NCBI GenBank assembly: GCA_016180425.1
Contig: JACPBF010000006.1
Coordinates: forward strand, 37,414 to 101,413
Source: Elusimicrobiota bacterium
GTDB taxonomy: Bacteria; Elusimicrobiota; Elusimicrobia; 2-02-FULL-39-32
Reading direction: 5' to 3'
DNA: 64,000 nucleotides
The translations under genes and the position numbers were made by a program. The notes under the pieces were generated by a model that made no database searches, was not told the DNA's origin, and worked only from the letters and a program-made list of their open reading frames with translations. This document shows, piece by piece, positions 16,361 to 23,568 of the stretch; the stretch's first letter is position 1, and every line of letters starts with the position of its first letter.

Positions 16361-16677
16361 TGAACACCAAAAACACTAACACCCCAAAGATTAAAATAGA
16401 TCGAAAATGGGTGTCCAATTTTTGCCAAAAAAATCACATAAAAAAGTTGGCATTATTTGGATCTGTTTTAAGACAAGATTTCAACCCAGAGAGCGATATT
16501 GATATTCTTGTGGAGTTTGAGCCTGGACACGTTCCAGGCCTAGCATTCTTTAAGCTAGAAGATGAGCTCTCAACCCTCTTAGGAAGAAAAGTAGATCTCA
16601 ATACCCCTAATTTCCTTAGCCCTTTGATAAGAAGTCAAGTCCTCAGCCAATCACATATAGAATATGACGCAGCATAA
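16360..16677 (+). CDS. MNT-family minimal nucleotidyltransferase
   Basis: 105 residues; one of the few plus-strand genes. The pol-beta-type catalytic motif LALFGSVLRQDFNPESDIDILVEF (residues about 28-51) has the GS and D-x-D needed for nucleotide transfer. MNT proteins of this size are the antitoxins of HEPN/MNT pairs, where they add AMP to the HEPN RNase, or stand alone. No HEPN gene follows: the next 8 nt lead into the end of a convergent gene. It is thus an orphan antitoxin or a solitary transferase. Position between the divergent korA promoter and a convergent gene suggests insertion. Confidence 0.82.
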   Translation: MNTKNTNTPKIKIDRKWVSNFCQKNHIKKLALFGSVLRQDFNPESDIDILVEFEPGHVPGLAFFKLEDELSTLLGRKVDLNTPNFLSPLIRSQVLSQSHIEYDAA

Positions 16678-16684
16678 TCCGGGT

Positions 16685-17803
16685 TCAAAAAAAATTAAAT
16701 AGTGTGGCGATAAGAAGCGTGGCTGGAACAGCTATGATAGGAAGAAATAGCGCTGTCCTCCAACCAATATTAGTCCACAAAAGGCCGATTTCCGTATAAT
16801 CTGTAATAACCCCAGCCATTAAAAATAAAAACGTATTGCCAAAAGCATGAGTTTGACGATATATCTCAAAAGCAAGAGGAGCAGTGCCTTCAGAACAAAC
16901 CTCAAGAATCGTTGCAAAACCTAAGGTAACCCCCATTCCCAAAAAACTTTTTCCCATCCAATTGTGAAAAAAAGTTGCGGGGATAAGAACCCCGGCTAAA
17001 GAAGCAAGAGTCATTCCTAACAAAACCCACCATAAAACCATCTGAGACAAATGAAACGCTCCTATAAAAATTTTAGGAAAATCTTGCTTTATAAAAACAG
17101 TTGCATGGAAATGATAATTTTCCCAGCGGGATTGAATGTCTTTTTTTATAGAAAACTGATCTAAAAAATCTAAACTATTGAAATTTTTTTCAACCATTCC
17201 TTTTTTACTTAAAAAAGCAAAAAGAGAACCTGTAAAAAAAGAAACCACAAAAGCGCCTAAGACTATCAGGATTCCCTTAGTTCCAAAAAAACTAAAAAGT
17301 AAAAGAGTAATGGAGATATTCGCCCAGGGACTAGCTAAAAGAAAAGATATGACTGCGGAAGGAGATGCGCCTTTCTTATACAGCTCTAGAGCAATCGCTA
17401 AACAGCCATGAGAGCAGCCGCTAAAAATAAAACCAAGAAAAACTGCTCGCAGGATTGTCTTAAAGCTTGAACCTGCCAGAGATTTAGAAATATAGCTTCT
17501 TGGGATATAAACTTCTATAAAACCGCCGATAAGAAAACCAAGAACCAAAGGAAACCATATTTTTTTAAAATAGATCCAAAAGTAATTCGGAAAATCTGAT
17601 AAGTAGAATATAAATTGAGATAAAACTAAAATAAAAACAATCGTTAAACTTACCCAAAAAACCGGGTAAGAATAAACCGATTTTTTTTCCACAGCGCGCA
17701 AAATTTCTTCTTTTAATGGAGAAAGAGCTTTTTCCTTTTCAAACTGCCGCACGCAATGAATAGAACAAAACCATGCTCCATGAGCAGAAATCTTTCCTGC
17801 CAT
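16685..17803 (-). CDS. ArsP/DUF318-like permease with N-terminal YHS/TRASH-type metal-binding head
   Basis: 372 residues from the first ATG. About eight membrane spans; the repeated motifs GCSHGCLAIALELYKKGASPSAVISFLLASPWANIS and, in the second half, CSEGTAPLAFEIYRQTHAFGNTFLFLMAGV identify the DUF318 permease family, which includes the organoarsenical exporter ArsP and Cu/Zn exporters. The residues just after the ATG (AHGAWFCSIHCVRQFE) are the end of a YHS/TRASH metal-sensing domain. Its start, IDPICG, is encoded in frame directly upstream of the ATG (17804-17821), yet no ATG, GTG or TTG exists before the stop at 17843-17845. ATT at 17828-17830, 9 nt after AGAGG, is the likeliest true start. 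It follows tonB by a few nucleotides. Substrate: metal or metalloid, not determined. Confidence 0.75.
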   Translation of the reverse strand: MAGKISAHGAWFCSIHCVRQFEKEKALSPLKEEILRAVEKKSVYSYPVFWVSLTIVFILVLSQFIFYLSDFPNYFWIYFKKIWFPLVLGFLIGGFIEVYIPRSYISKSLAGSSFKTILRAVFLGFIFSGCSHGCLAIALELYKKGASPSAVISFLLASPWANISITLLLFSFFGTKGILIVLGAFVVSFFTGSLFAFLSKKGMVEKNFNSLDFLDQFSIKKDIQSRWENYHFHATVFIKQDFPKIFIGAFHLSQMVLWWVLLGMTLASLAGVLIPATFFHNWMGKSFLGMGVTLGFATILEVCSEGTAPLAFEIYRQTHAFGNTFLFLMAGVITDYTEIGLLWTNIGWRTALFLPIIAVPATLLIATLFNFF

Positions 17804-17834
17804 GCCGCAAATCGGATCTATTTTTTTAATTGTT

Positions 17835-18575
17835 TTAATCCTCTAATTGGAAGATGATGCTTTGACGAATTTTTACTGCAATCGGTTTGTCCTGTAACAG
17901 GGCTGGAGAAAAACGCATTTTTGTGGAAACTTTTTTTGCCACCTGATCAAAAGAGAGTCCTGCAGATTCAATCACCTCCATTCCCAAAACCATCCCTTCT
18001 GCGCTTAAATGAAGATCCACCACCACGACTCCTTCTGTTCCTAATTGCCGTTCCTGAGGAGGATAATGCTTCTTCAGCAACTTTAAAATCTCTCTTCTGT
18101 TTAACAGTTTTGGGAAACGAGATAATGGGATTCCACCCCCCTGTCCTTCACCCCCGCCCTGCCCCCCACCGGTTCCATAAAAACCCTCGCCTTCGCCTTC
18201 TTCTGAACTGCCTGGAATTTTTTCAATATTTGGGCCGCTTTCCATTTCTCTTTTTTCAGTCTCTTTTACATCAGGGCCAGGTAAAAACCACTCCTTAGGG
18301 CTCTGTTTTTTTTCACTAAAAACTTCAGACACAGCCGGTTTTCCTTCTACTTTTGGAATTTGTAGAGTTGTTCCGCCTCCAGGTTTTAATAAAGGATTGC
18401 CGCCAACATGAAAAGGTTTGGTAAGATCTATTTCCAGAGTTTGAGGCTGTGTTCCCTCTCCAAAAAAAATATTCCTTAAATGGATGCTTGCCAAAAAAAG
18501 AGAGTGAACTAGAATGGAAAAAATAAGAGCTTTTTTAAAAAGAGTCTCTTCATTCACACTAGTTGAGTTACTCAA
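17835..18575 (-). CDS. tonB: TonB-family energy transducer
   Basis: 246 residues. One N-terminal membrane span (ALIFSILVHSLFLASIHL, about 15-32), a long periplasmic linker rich in P, K, E and G with a glycine stretch near 145-160, and a C-terminal TonB_C domain (about 165-245: GTEGVVVVDLHLSAEGMVLGMEVIESAG...FSPALLQDKPIAVKIRQSIIF). TonB passes the proton-motive force gathered by ExbB-ExbD to outer-membrane receptors. The start overlaps the end of exbD by 8 nt. No TonB-dependent receptor gene is seen nearby, so the receptor must be elsewhere. The HEAT-repeat gene at the head of the unit is an unusual companion. Confidence 0.88.
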   Translation of the reverse strand: MSNSTSVNEETLFKKALIFSILVHSLFLASIHLRNIFFGEGTQPQTLEIDLTKPFHVGGNPLLKPGGGTTLQIPKVEGKPAVSEVFSEKKQSPKEWFLPGPDVKETEKREMESGPNIEKIPGSSEEGEGEGFYGTGGGQGGGEGQGGGIPLSRFPKLLNRREILKLLKKHYPPQERQLGTEGVVVVDLHLSAEGMVLGMEVIESAGLSFDQVAKKVSTKMRFSPALLQDKPIAVKIRQSIIFQLED

Positions 18576-18978
18576 CTTTTTTTGAACGAACTTCCAAAGC
18601 TATTTTTTTCACGCCAGAGCCTCTGATCAGATCAAGAATCTCAACCACTTCCCCATAAGGGATGGTTTGATCCGCTAAAAGAGCGATATGTAATCCAGGA
18701 TCAGCCCGCAGCATGCTGGAAAGTTGAAATTTTAAATCGTGCTGAGAGATTTTATCTTCTCCCAAATAAAGCTCTCTTTTTTCTGTAAAGGCAAGGTTTA
18801 AAGCAGCAGTGACTTTTTGTTCCGCATACGCGGCCTTAGGCACATTCACATTTACGGATCTCCTATGAATCAAAGGAGCAGTGGCCATAAAAATAATTAA
18901 AAGCACAAGCACCACATCCACCAATGGAGCGATATTGATTGCGGTTATAGATTCTTCGTCCGTTTGAGAAATATTCAT
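18568..18978 (-). CDS. exbD: ExbD/TolR proton-channel subunit
   Basis: 136 residues. One membrane span with the proton-carrying aspartate in INIAPLVDVVLVLLIIFM (about residues 15-32), then a periplasmic domain (about 60-136) with the family strand GEVVEILDLIRGSGVKKIAL. Works with ExbB as the proton-driven motor. The following tonB gene favours ExbD over TolR. A hairpin element occupies the gap to exbB. Confidence 0.9.
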   Translation of the reverse strand: MNISQTDEESITAINIAPLVDVVLVLLIIFMATAPLIHRRSVNVNVPKAAYAEQKVTAALNLAFTEKRELYLGEDKISQHDLKFQLSSMLRADPGLHIALLADQTIPYGEVVEILDLIRGSGVKKIALEVRSKKVE

Positions 18979-19036
18979 CTAAAAATCCTTAAACTTCTAT
19001 TTGCCTGAATAATTTATATAAAACTTACAACCCAAT

Positions 19037-19127
19037 CTAGTGTAGTGTCTCGTAAATCCCTTTCCGACGGAAGGTGTTTTTTCTCCGTCGAGCCAAAAGT
19101 AAAGAAGCGTTAGGGACACCACACTAG
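19037..19127. repeat. 91-bp hairpin element inside the exb unit
   Basis: Outer 13-bp inverted repeat with one mismatch, CTAGTGTAGTGTC (19037-19049) and GACACCACACTAG (19115-19127), enclosing a perfect 7-bp hairpin CGACGGA (19065-19071) / TCCGTCG (19084-19090). It fills most of the 171-nt gap between exbB and exbD. It is unlike the other repeat families here. Confidence 0.7.
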
Positions 19128-19149
19128 CAAGTATCTTCTTTTAAGTCTT

Positions 19150-19764
19150 TTAAGATTTAAGTTTAGCTAAAAGCAGCCTGGCTAAAGATTCCGTATCTAA
19201 AAGTAAATCTTTGATCTGTTTTTGCAAAATGTTATAAGCCACCACGCAAGGAAGAGCCACTAAAAGGCCCACAGCAGTTGCAATCAGCGCTTCAGAAAGC
19301 CCTTGCATCACCACTTCCGGACCTGAATTGCCGTTTTCACTAAGGTCATGAAACGCTTTGATCACTCCCAATACAGTTCCAAAAAGACCAATATAAATAG
19401 CGTTGTTGCCTAAGGTTCCTAGTATAATCATTCTTTTTTCTAATCTCTGTTTTTCTTTAGAAGTAACTGAAAGAATCTCTTCTTCTACAGCCTGAGCCCC
19501 TCTTTGGCTTTGTAAAAGTCCAGTGCGCAGGATCGTTCCTGAAAGACCTGTAAAATTTTGAAAGGTTTGAGAAATTTGATTAAAATTCAGGCTTTGCAAA
19601 ACTTTTAAAAACTCTTCTTCTACTTTTTTAAATTCCTTTTTTTCCTTAGAAAAAAGTATGGTTCTTTCAACCATCACAGCAACAGCAAGAATTGAGCAGA
19701 TTCCCAAAAGATAAATGACCCATTCCCCACCGGTTAAAGCCATGCCTTTAAATAACGTAATCAT
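19150..19764 (-). CDS. exbB: ExbB/TolQ proton-channel subunit
   Basis: 204 residues, three membrane spans: about 13-32, then a cytoplasmic loop, then two spans in the MotA/TolQ/ExbB core (NAIYIGLFGTVLGVIKAFHDL and GLSEALIATAVGLLVALPCVVAYNIL). The TVLG and AL-x-x-T-x-x-GL signatures form the proton path with the ExbD aspartate. Downstream exbD and tonB complete the energy-transduction set. A second, Tol-type use cannot be ruled out. Confidence 0.92.
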   Translation of the reverse strand: MITLFKGMALTGGEWVIYLLGICSILAVAVMVERTILFSKEKKEFKKVEEEFLKVLQSLNFNQISQTFQNFTGLSGTILRTGLLQSQRGAQAVEEEILSVTSKEKQRLEKRMIILGTLGNNAIYIGLFGTVLGVIKAFHDLSENGNSGPEVVMQGLSEALIATAVGLLVALPCVVAYNILQKQIKDLLLDTESLARLLLAKLKS

Positions 19765-19858
19765 TTTACACCACCCTTTTAAAAAAATTTATGCTCCAAC
19801 AAAACACTTTGTCTCGTGCTTTTAGACCAAAGAATCAGTTGGTTATGCCTCTATAGGC

Positions 19859-21835
19859 TTATTCCCCTTCTTCTTTAAATCTTTTTGCGTGAAGACGAAG
19901 CAGACTGGAACACATTTCAGCCTGCACAAACTTTTTTTGGTCTGATCCAAAATAAGATAATAATTTAGGATATTCTTGGGCTCCTCCTAACTCGCCCAGA
20001 TAACGCATCGCCATGGCCTTACTGACCCAATCCTCCTCATCCAAAGAACGAATAAGAAAATCTTTCCCTAAAAGATCCCCCATTCTTAAAATCGCTCCTG
20101 CGGCAAAAACTCGCACAAAAGGGGAAGTGTCTAATTTTGTAACCCCTACAAGAATAGAAATTGCTTCCTCATAACCCCAAATTTCCATGGCCTCTACCGC
20201 CGCAAAACGATCTGCCGCATGCTCGCTCCTTAAAGCGTTTTGAAAAAGACCCAGGTGACTTCTATCCTTAGAATAGGCTAATGCGATCAAGGCAAAAGAA
20301 CGCACATCTGGATTTTTCCCTTCTCGGACAATCCGGGCTAACTCATTTTTTAATTGAAAATCTTTTGTGCCTGCAAGCCCTTCTGTTAAAAGAAATCCTA
20401 ATACTGTATATCGGGCTTTTAAACGAATGCCGTTTGGGGTCACAAGCTCATTTAAATCCCTATAGGCAGTGGACTGGTCAATCATTTCTTGAGTGACTCT
20501 AAAGTCCTCTTTTTCCTGCACAATTTTTAAAAGTTGAAAATTAATTCTTGAATCCACCAATTCTGTCTGGGGAATCCTTAAGCGGGGAGCTGTAACAATC
20601 AAAGGGTCTAGCTCAAAATAAGTTCTTTTTTTTAAGAGCGGCTCTTTCTTTGCCTGCGGCTCATTTTGAGGAGGAACAACTAATCCTTTTTTCTTTTTTT
20701 TCTCCAGAGCTTTCCTTTCCCGCTCAAGCTTTTCTTTTTCTATCTTTTGAGGAAAAAGTTTTAAAGCAGCAATGGAAATCTCTGTAATCACAAACTCATT
20801 GGGAGTTGCAGTCTGTTCCCGATTTAGTTGATCCAGCAAAAGATCATAATCTTCTTCTGTGCCAACCTCTCCTATAAACTTAGCGGAAAAGGTTCTGATC
20901 AGCCAATCTCTATCCTCTAAATTTTCACGCAAAAACTTTATTCCTCTAGGATCACCCAAAAGAGCTAAACTGCCTTGCGCAAAAATTCGTATTAATTTAG
21001 ATTCATCCCTATTTGAGATCTCTTGTAAAAGCTCGATGGATTCCTGAAGGTTCCACTTAACTAAAGCTTCAACCGTGGCAAAACGGATGCCGATATTTCT
21101 AGACCAAAGCGCTTCCTTAAAATAAACTAAATCATTTTTATCCTTTAAGGAAGCCAGGGCTATTAGAGCGATGGAACGCACGTTCGGAGAATGATCCCAG
21201 CGAGCCACTGTGGTTAAACGCTGTTTTAAATTCTGTTCGCTGATCACGCGAATATGTTTAACCTCTTCCCATCCTAAGGATTCAGAAAGTACCACGCCTA
21301 AACGGGTATAACGATTTTTTAACTCAAAACCCTGCGGGGTTATAAAAGAATTAATTTCTTTAAGGGTAGGGATTTCTTCTATGTCCTCTAATTTTCCTAA
21401 ATTAGGCTCTTCCAACAAATCAATAATCTTCTGAATAATTTGTGGATCCACGCTTTTAAAAACAGGACTGGTGCTAATGGCAGGAGCAGGCGGCTGATAA
21501 ATAAAAATCTGCGGCTTCCAACTCTCTTTTTCTACAGTTTCAGCAAATGAAAATGAAGCAAAAAATAAAAGTAAACTACCTAAAAGGAAAAAAACTGTTT
21601 TTAACCTGAATATTGCATTAGGCGTTAGGACCGAGACGAATGAGGGCGAGACTTTTTCGACGAAAAAAGTGAGAGCGTAGCATTGCCTACGGTCGAACTT
21701 TTTGAGGACAAAAAAGTCCGCCATCATTCGTCGAATCCAACGTCCTAATGCAATATTCAGGTTTAACCCGTATTTTGCAATAGTTGTCATGAGCTGCGCA
21801 CATCCTGAAGGATGAAAATGAAGAATATAATACAT
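19859..21835 (-). CDS. HEAT-repeat periplasmic protein with internal duplication; start obscured by repeat elements
   Basis: The frame is open for 658 codons, but the first about 78 are encoded by intergenic repeats (21603-21835). A signal peptide without its own Met (RLKTVFFLLGSLLLFFASFSFA, split here as residues 77-98) follows at once, so the native start seems lost; translation from Met1, Met37 or Met38 would place the signal internally. The mature part holds two copies of one HEAT module about 295 residues apart: LKNRYTRLGVVL with LKARYTVLGFLL, and NVRSIALIALASLKD with DVRSFALIALAYSKD. A K/E-rich linker near 370-400 joins them. HEAT solenoids bind proteins. exbB-exbD-tonB follow, so it may work with that motor. 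No enzyme motif seen. Confidence 0.65.
   Translation of the reverse strand: MYYILHFHPSGCAQLMTTIAKYGLNLNIALGRWIRRMMADFFVLKKFDRRQCYALTFFVEKVSPSFVSVLTPNAIFRLKTVFFLLGSLLLFFASFSFAETVEKESWKPQIFIYQPPAPAISTSPVFKSVDPQIIQKIIDLLEEPNLGKLEDIEEIPTLKEINSFITPQGFELKNRYTRLGVVLSESLGWEEVKHIRVISEQNLKQRLTTVARWDHSPNVRSIALIALASLKDKNDLVYFKEALWSRNIGIRFATVEALVKWNLQESIELLQEISNRDESKLIRIFAQGSLALLGDPRGIKFLRENLEDRDWLIRTFSAKFIGEVGTEEDYDLLLDQLNREQTATPNEFVITEISIAALKLFPQKIEKEKLERERKALEKKKKKGLVVPPQNEPQAKKEPLLKKRTYFELDPLIVTAPRLRIPQTELVDSRINFQLLKIVQEKEDFRVTQEMIDQSTAYRDLNELVTPNGIRLKARYTVLGFLLTEGLAGTKDFQLKNELARIVREGKNPDVRSFALIALAYSKDRSHLGLFQNALRSEHAADRFAAVEAMEIWGYEEAISILVGVTKLDTSPFVRVFAAGAILRMGDLLGKDFLIRSLDEEDWVSKAMAMRYLGELGGAQEYPKLLSYFGSDQKKFVQAEMCSSLLRLHAKRFKEEGE
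21603..21763. mobile_element. cloverleaf repeat element A (MITE-like)
   Basis: 161 bp with perfect 20-bp terminal inverted repeats AACCTGAATATTGCATTAGG (21603-21622) and its complement (21744-21763). Inside: a 9-bp stem GACGAATGA (21635-21643) / TCATTCGTC (21724-21732), then three hairpins: ACTTTTT (6-nt loop) at 21651-21670, CGTAG/CTACG at 21676-21691, and ACTTTTT/AAAAAGT at 21697-21717. Linkers GAGAG and CGAAC are shared with element B at 26528-26692. No protein of its own. Confidence 0.85.
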
Positions 21836-21857
21836 CTTTTGGCTATTTTCATAATAG
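21777..21857 (-). repeat. dispersed hairpin repeat, copy 3
   Basis: Third and most diverged copy of the 82-bp repeat (5947, 12107), in the opposite orientation. It keeps CTATTATGAAAATAG at one end, the stem CATCC-TTCA-GGATG and the tail CTCATGACAACTATTGC. It lies 13 bp from element A, and the word AACCTGAATAT (21870-21880) lies just beyond, making a composite block. Confidence 0.75.
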
Positions 21858-21920
21858 GACGTTGGCTTGAACCTGAATATTTCATAATGGACTTTGCAAA
21901 ATCCGGATTTACCTTTTTTT

Positions 21921-22514
21921 TCATTTTGATCTTTGGATCGTCACCTTTTGAAGAATGACTGGGGTTAGCGGTTTATCTCCGGGTCCTTTTTGCGCATTGC
22001 CAATAGCCATCACCACATCTTGCCCATCCACCACTTCCCCAAAAATAGTGTGATGACCATTTAACCAAGGAGTAGGAATATGAGTGATAAAAAATTGAGA
22101 TCCATTGGTTCCAGGTCCGGCATTAGCCATGGCAAGTTTTCCAGGCCGATCAAATGTAATGGTTGGAACAATCTCATCCTGGAATTGGTATCCTGGCCCG
22201 CCAGTGCCATTGCCAATGGGGCAGCCTCCTTGAATCATAAAATTTGGAATAACCCGATGAAAAATTAAACCATCATAAAATCTCTTTTTTACTTTTTCCC
22301 CGCTCTTTGGATCCATCCACTCAATTTTGCCTTCTGCCAAGTCAATAAAATTTTTTACTGTGATTGGAGTTTCTTTTTCAAAAAGCTTGCAGCTGATTTT
22401 TCCCATCGTTGTTTCAAAAATAACCATAAGTTTCTCTCCTTTATTAACTGTTTGGTAACATCCCATTCCTACAAATAAAAAAGTAGTGATTATACCATAG
22501 ACTACAAATTTCAT
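21921..22514 (-). CDS. cyclophilin-type peptidyl-prolyl isomerase
   Basis: 197 residues. Catalyses cis-trans change at prolines. Core motifs: [27 protein letters not shown] (active-site Arg and Phe), [16 protein letters not shown] and the Trp in [14 protein letters not shown]. The N-terminus [19 protein letters not shown] is a signal with a lipoprotein-like cysteine at 19, giving an exported form. A second good start, Met at 22425-22427 (residue 30), has its own AAGGAGAG 7 nt upstream and yields a plain cytoplasmic cyclophilin of 168 residues; the first start has GAGGAGGT. Both forms may be made. It is directly downstream (16 nt) of the epimerase gene. Confidence 0.92.
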   Translation of the reverse strand: MKFVVYGIITTFLFVGMGCYQTVNKGEKLMVIFETTMGKISCKLFEKETPITVKNFIDLAEGKIEWMDPKSGEKVKKRFYDGLIFHRVIPNFMIQGGCPIGNGTGGPGYQFQDEIVPTITFDRPGKLAMANAGPGTNGSQFFITHIPTPWLNGHHTIFGEVVDGQDVVMAIGNAQKGPGDKPLTPVILQKVTIQRSK

Positions 22515-22530
22515 AGTACCTCCTCTAAAG

Positions 22531-23553
22531 TCACCAATAATATTTTTTGTTCTCTTTGTAAAACTCGATAGTTTTTTGAAGTCCCTCTTTCAAAGAAACC
22601 TTTGCTTGCCAGCCAATTTCCTTTTTAATTTTATCAATATTTGCGGTAAAATCTCCCACATCAATTTTCTTATTTGTTTCTGGCCATGGCACGTAAACAA
22701 TTTTTCCAGATCCTGCGATCTTCACGATCTTTTTTACAATTTCAATCAAAGGGATCCCCTTTCCGCACCCTACATTGTAAATGTTGCCTTGTCCTTGCTG
22801 AACTGCGCCCGCGTTTAAAAACGCCTGCACAATATCCGAAACATACACATAATCCCTTACCTGTTTTCCATCTCCAAAAATTTTAATCTCCTGATTGTCC
22901 AACGCTAAACGAATAAACCAATTTAAAATGCCAAAAGAAGGCTGAAGCATTTGGGCTCTTGGCCCATAACCATTGGCGCATCTTAAAATAATAGTATCTA
23001 ATCCAAAAACTTTTGCGTAAATGCGATGATAATTTTCTCCCGCAAGTTTATCCGCAGAATAGATATCCATAGGGTTTGGCAAAATTTCCTCATCTAAAAC
23101 TTTTTTTTTAGAAGCGCCGTAAACCGCGCGGGTAGAGCAATAAACAATTTTTAAAAGAGGGTTGTCTGTTTTTGCAGACTCTAAAATATTGATTTGCCCT
23201 TTTGTATTGATCTCTACATCTAAAAAAGGATGGGCAATGCTGTCTGTATGGCTGGTTTGGGCTGCAATGTTAAAAAGCAGATCTTTTCCTTTAATCAATC
23301 TCTGAACAAGAGAAAAATTGCGTATATCCCCTTTAACCCATTCAACTTCTTTCTTAATTCCATGGATATTAAAGGGATTGCCGCCATGAGCTTCTAAAAG
23401 ACAATCTAGGAGAGTAACCTTTGCCCCAGATTTTACTAACTGATGAGCAAGATTACTTCCTAGGAAGCCCAAACCGCCTGTAACAAGGACTTTTCTACCT
23501 TTATAAAAATTGTTCATCATCTTATCATTTAGGGTGAGCTCTGAATTGCTCAT
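22531..23553 (-). CDS. NAD-dependent sugar-nucleotide epimerase/dehydratase
   Basis: 340 residues, extended short-chain dehydrogenase fold. [18 protein letters not shown] (about 21-38) is the NAD-binding glycine motif, [10 protein letters not shown] supplies the catalytic Ser/Thr, and YSADKLAGE the Tyr-x-x-x-Lys pair. [14 protein letters not shown] is typical of UDP-glucose 4-epimerase and GDP-mannose/dTDP-glucose dehydratase relatives. The exact sugar cannot be told from sequence; it probably makes a precursor for surface glycans. The true start could be Met12 or Met13, since the first 11 residues are not family-like and no SD precedes either; the word ATATTCGGGTTTAAAATG leads directly into the first ATG. 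Confidence 0.88.
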   Translation of the reverse strand: MSNSELTLNDKMMNNFYKGRKVLVTGGLGFLGSNLAHQLVKSGAKVTLLDCLLEAHGGNPFNIHGIKKEVEWVKGDIRNFSLVQRLIKGKDLLFNIAAQTSHTDSIAHPFLDVEINTKGQINILESAKTDNPLLKIVYCSTRAVYGASKKKVLDEEILPNPMDIYSADKLAGENYHRIYAKVFGLDTIILRCANGYGPRAQMLQPSFGILNWFIRLALDNQEIKIFGDGKQVRDYVYVSDIVQAFLNAGAVQQGQGNIYNVGCGKGIPLIEIVKKIVKIAGSGKIVYVPWPETNKKIDVGDFTANIDKIKKEIGWQAKVSLKEGLQKTIEFYKENKKYYW

Positions 23554-23568
23554 TTTAAACCCGAATAT

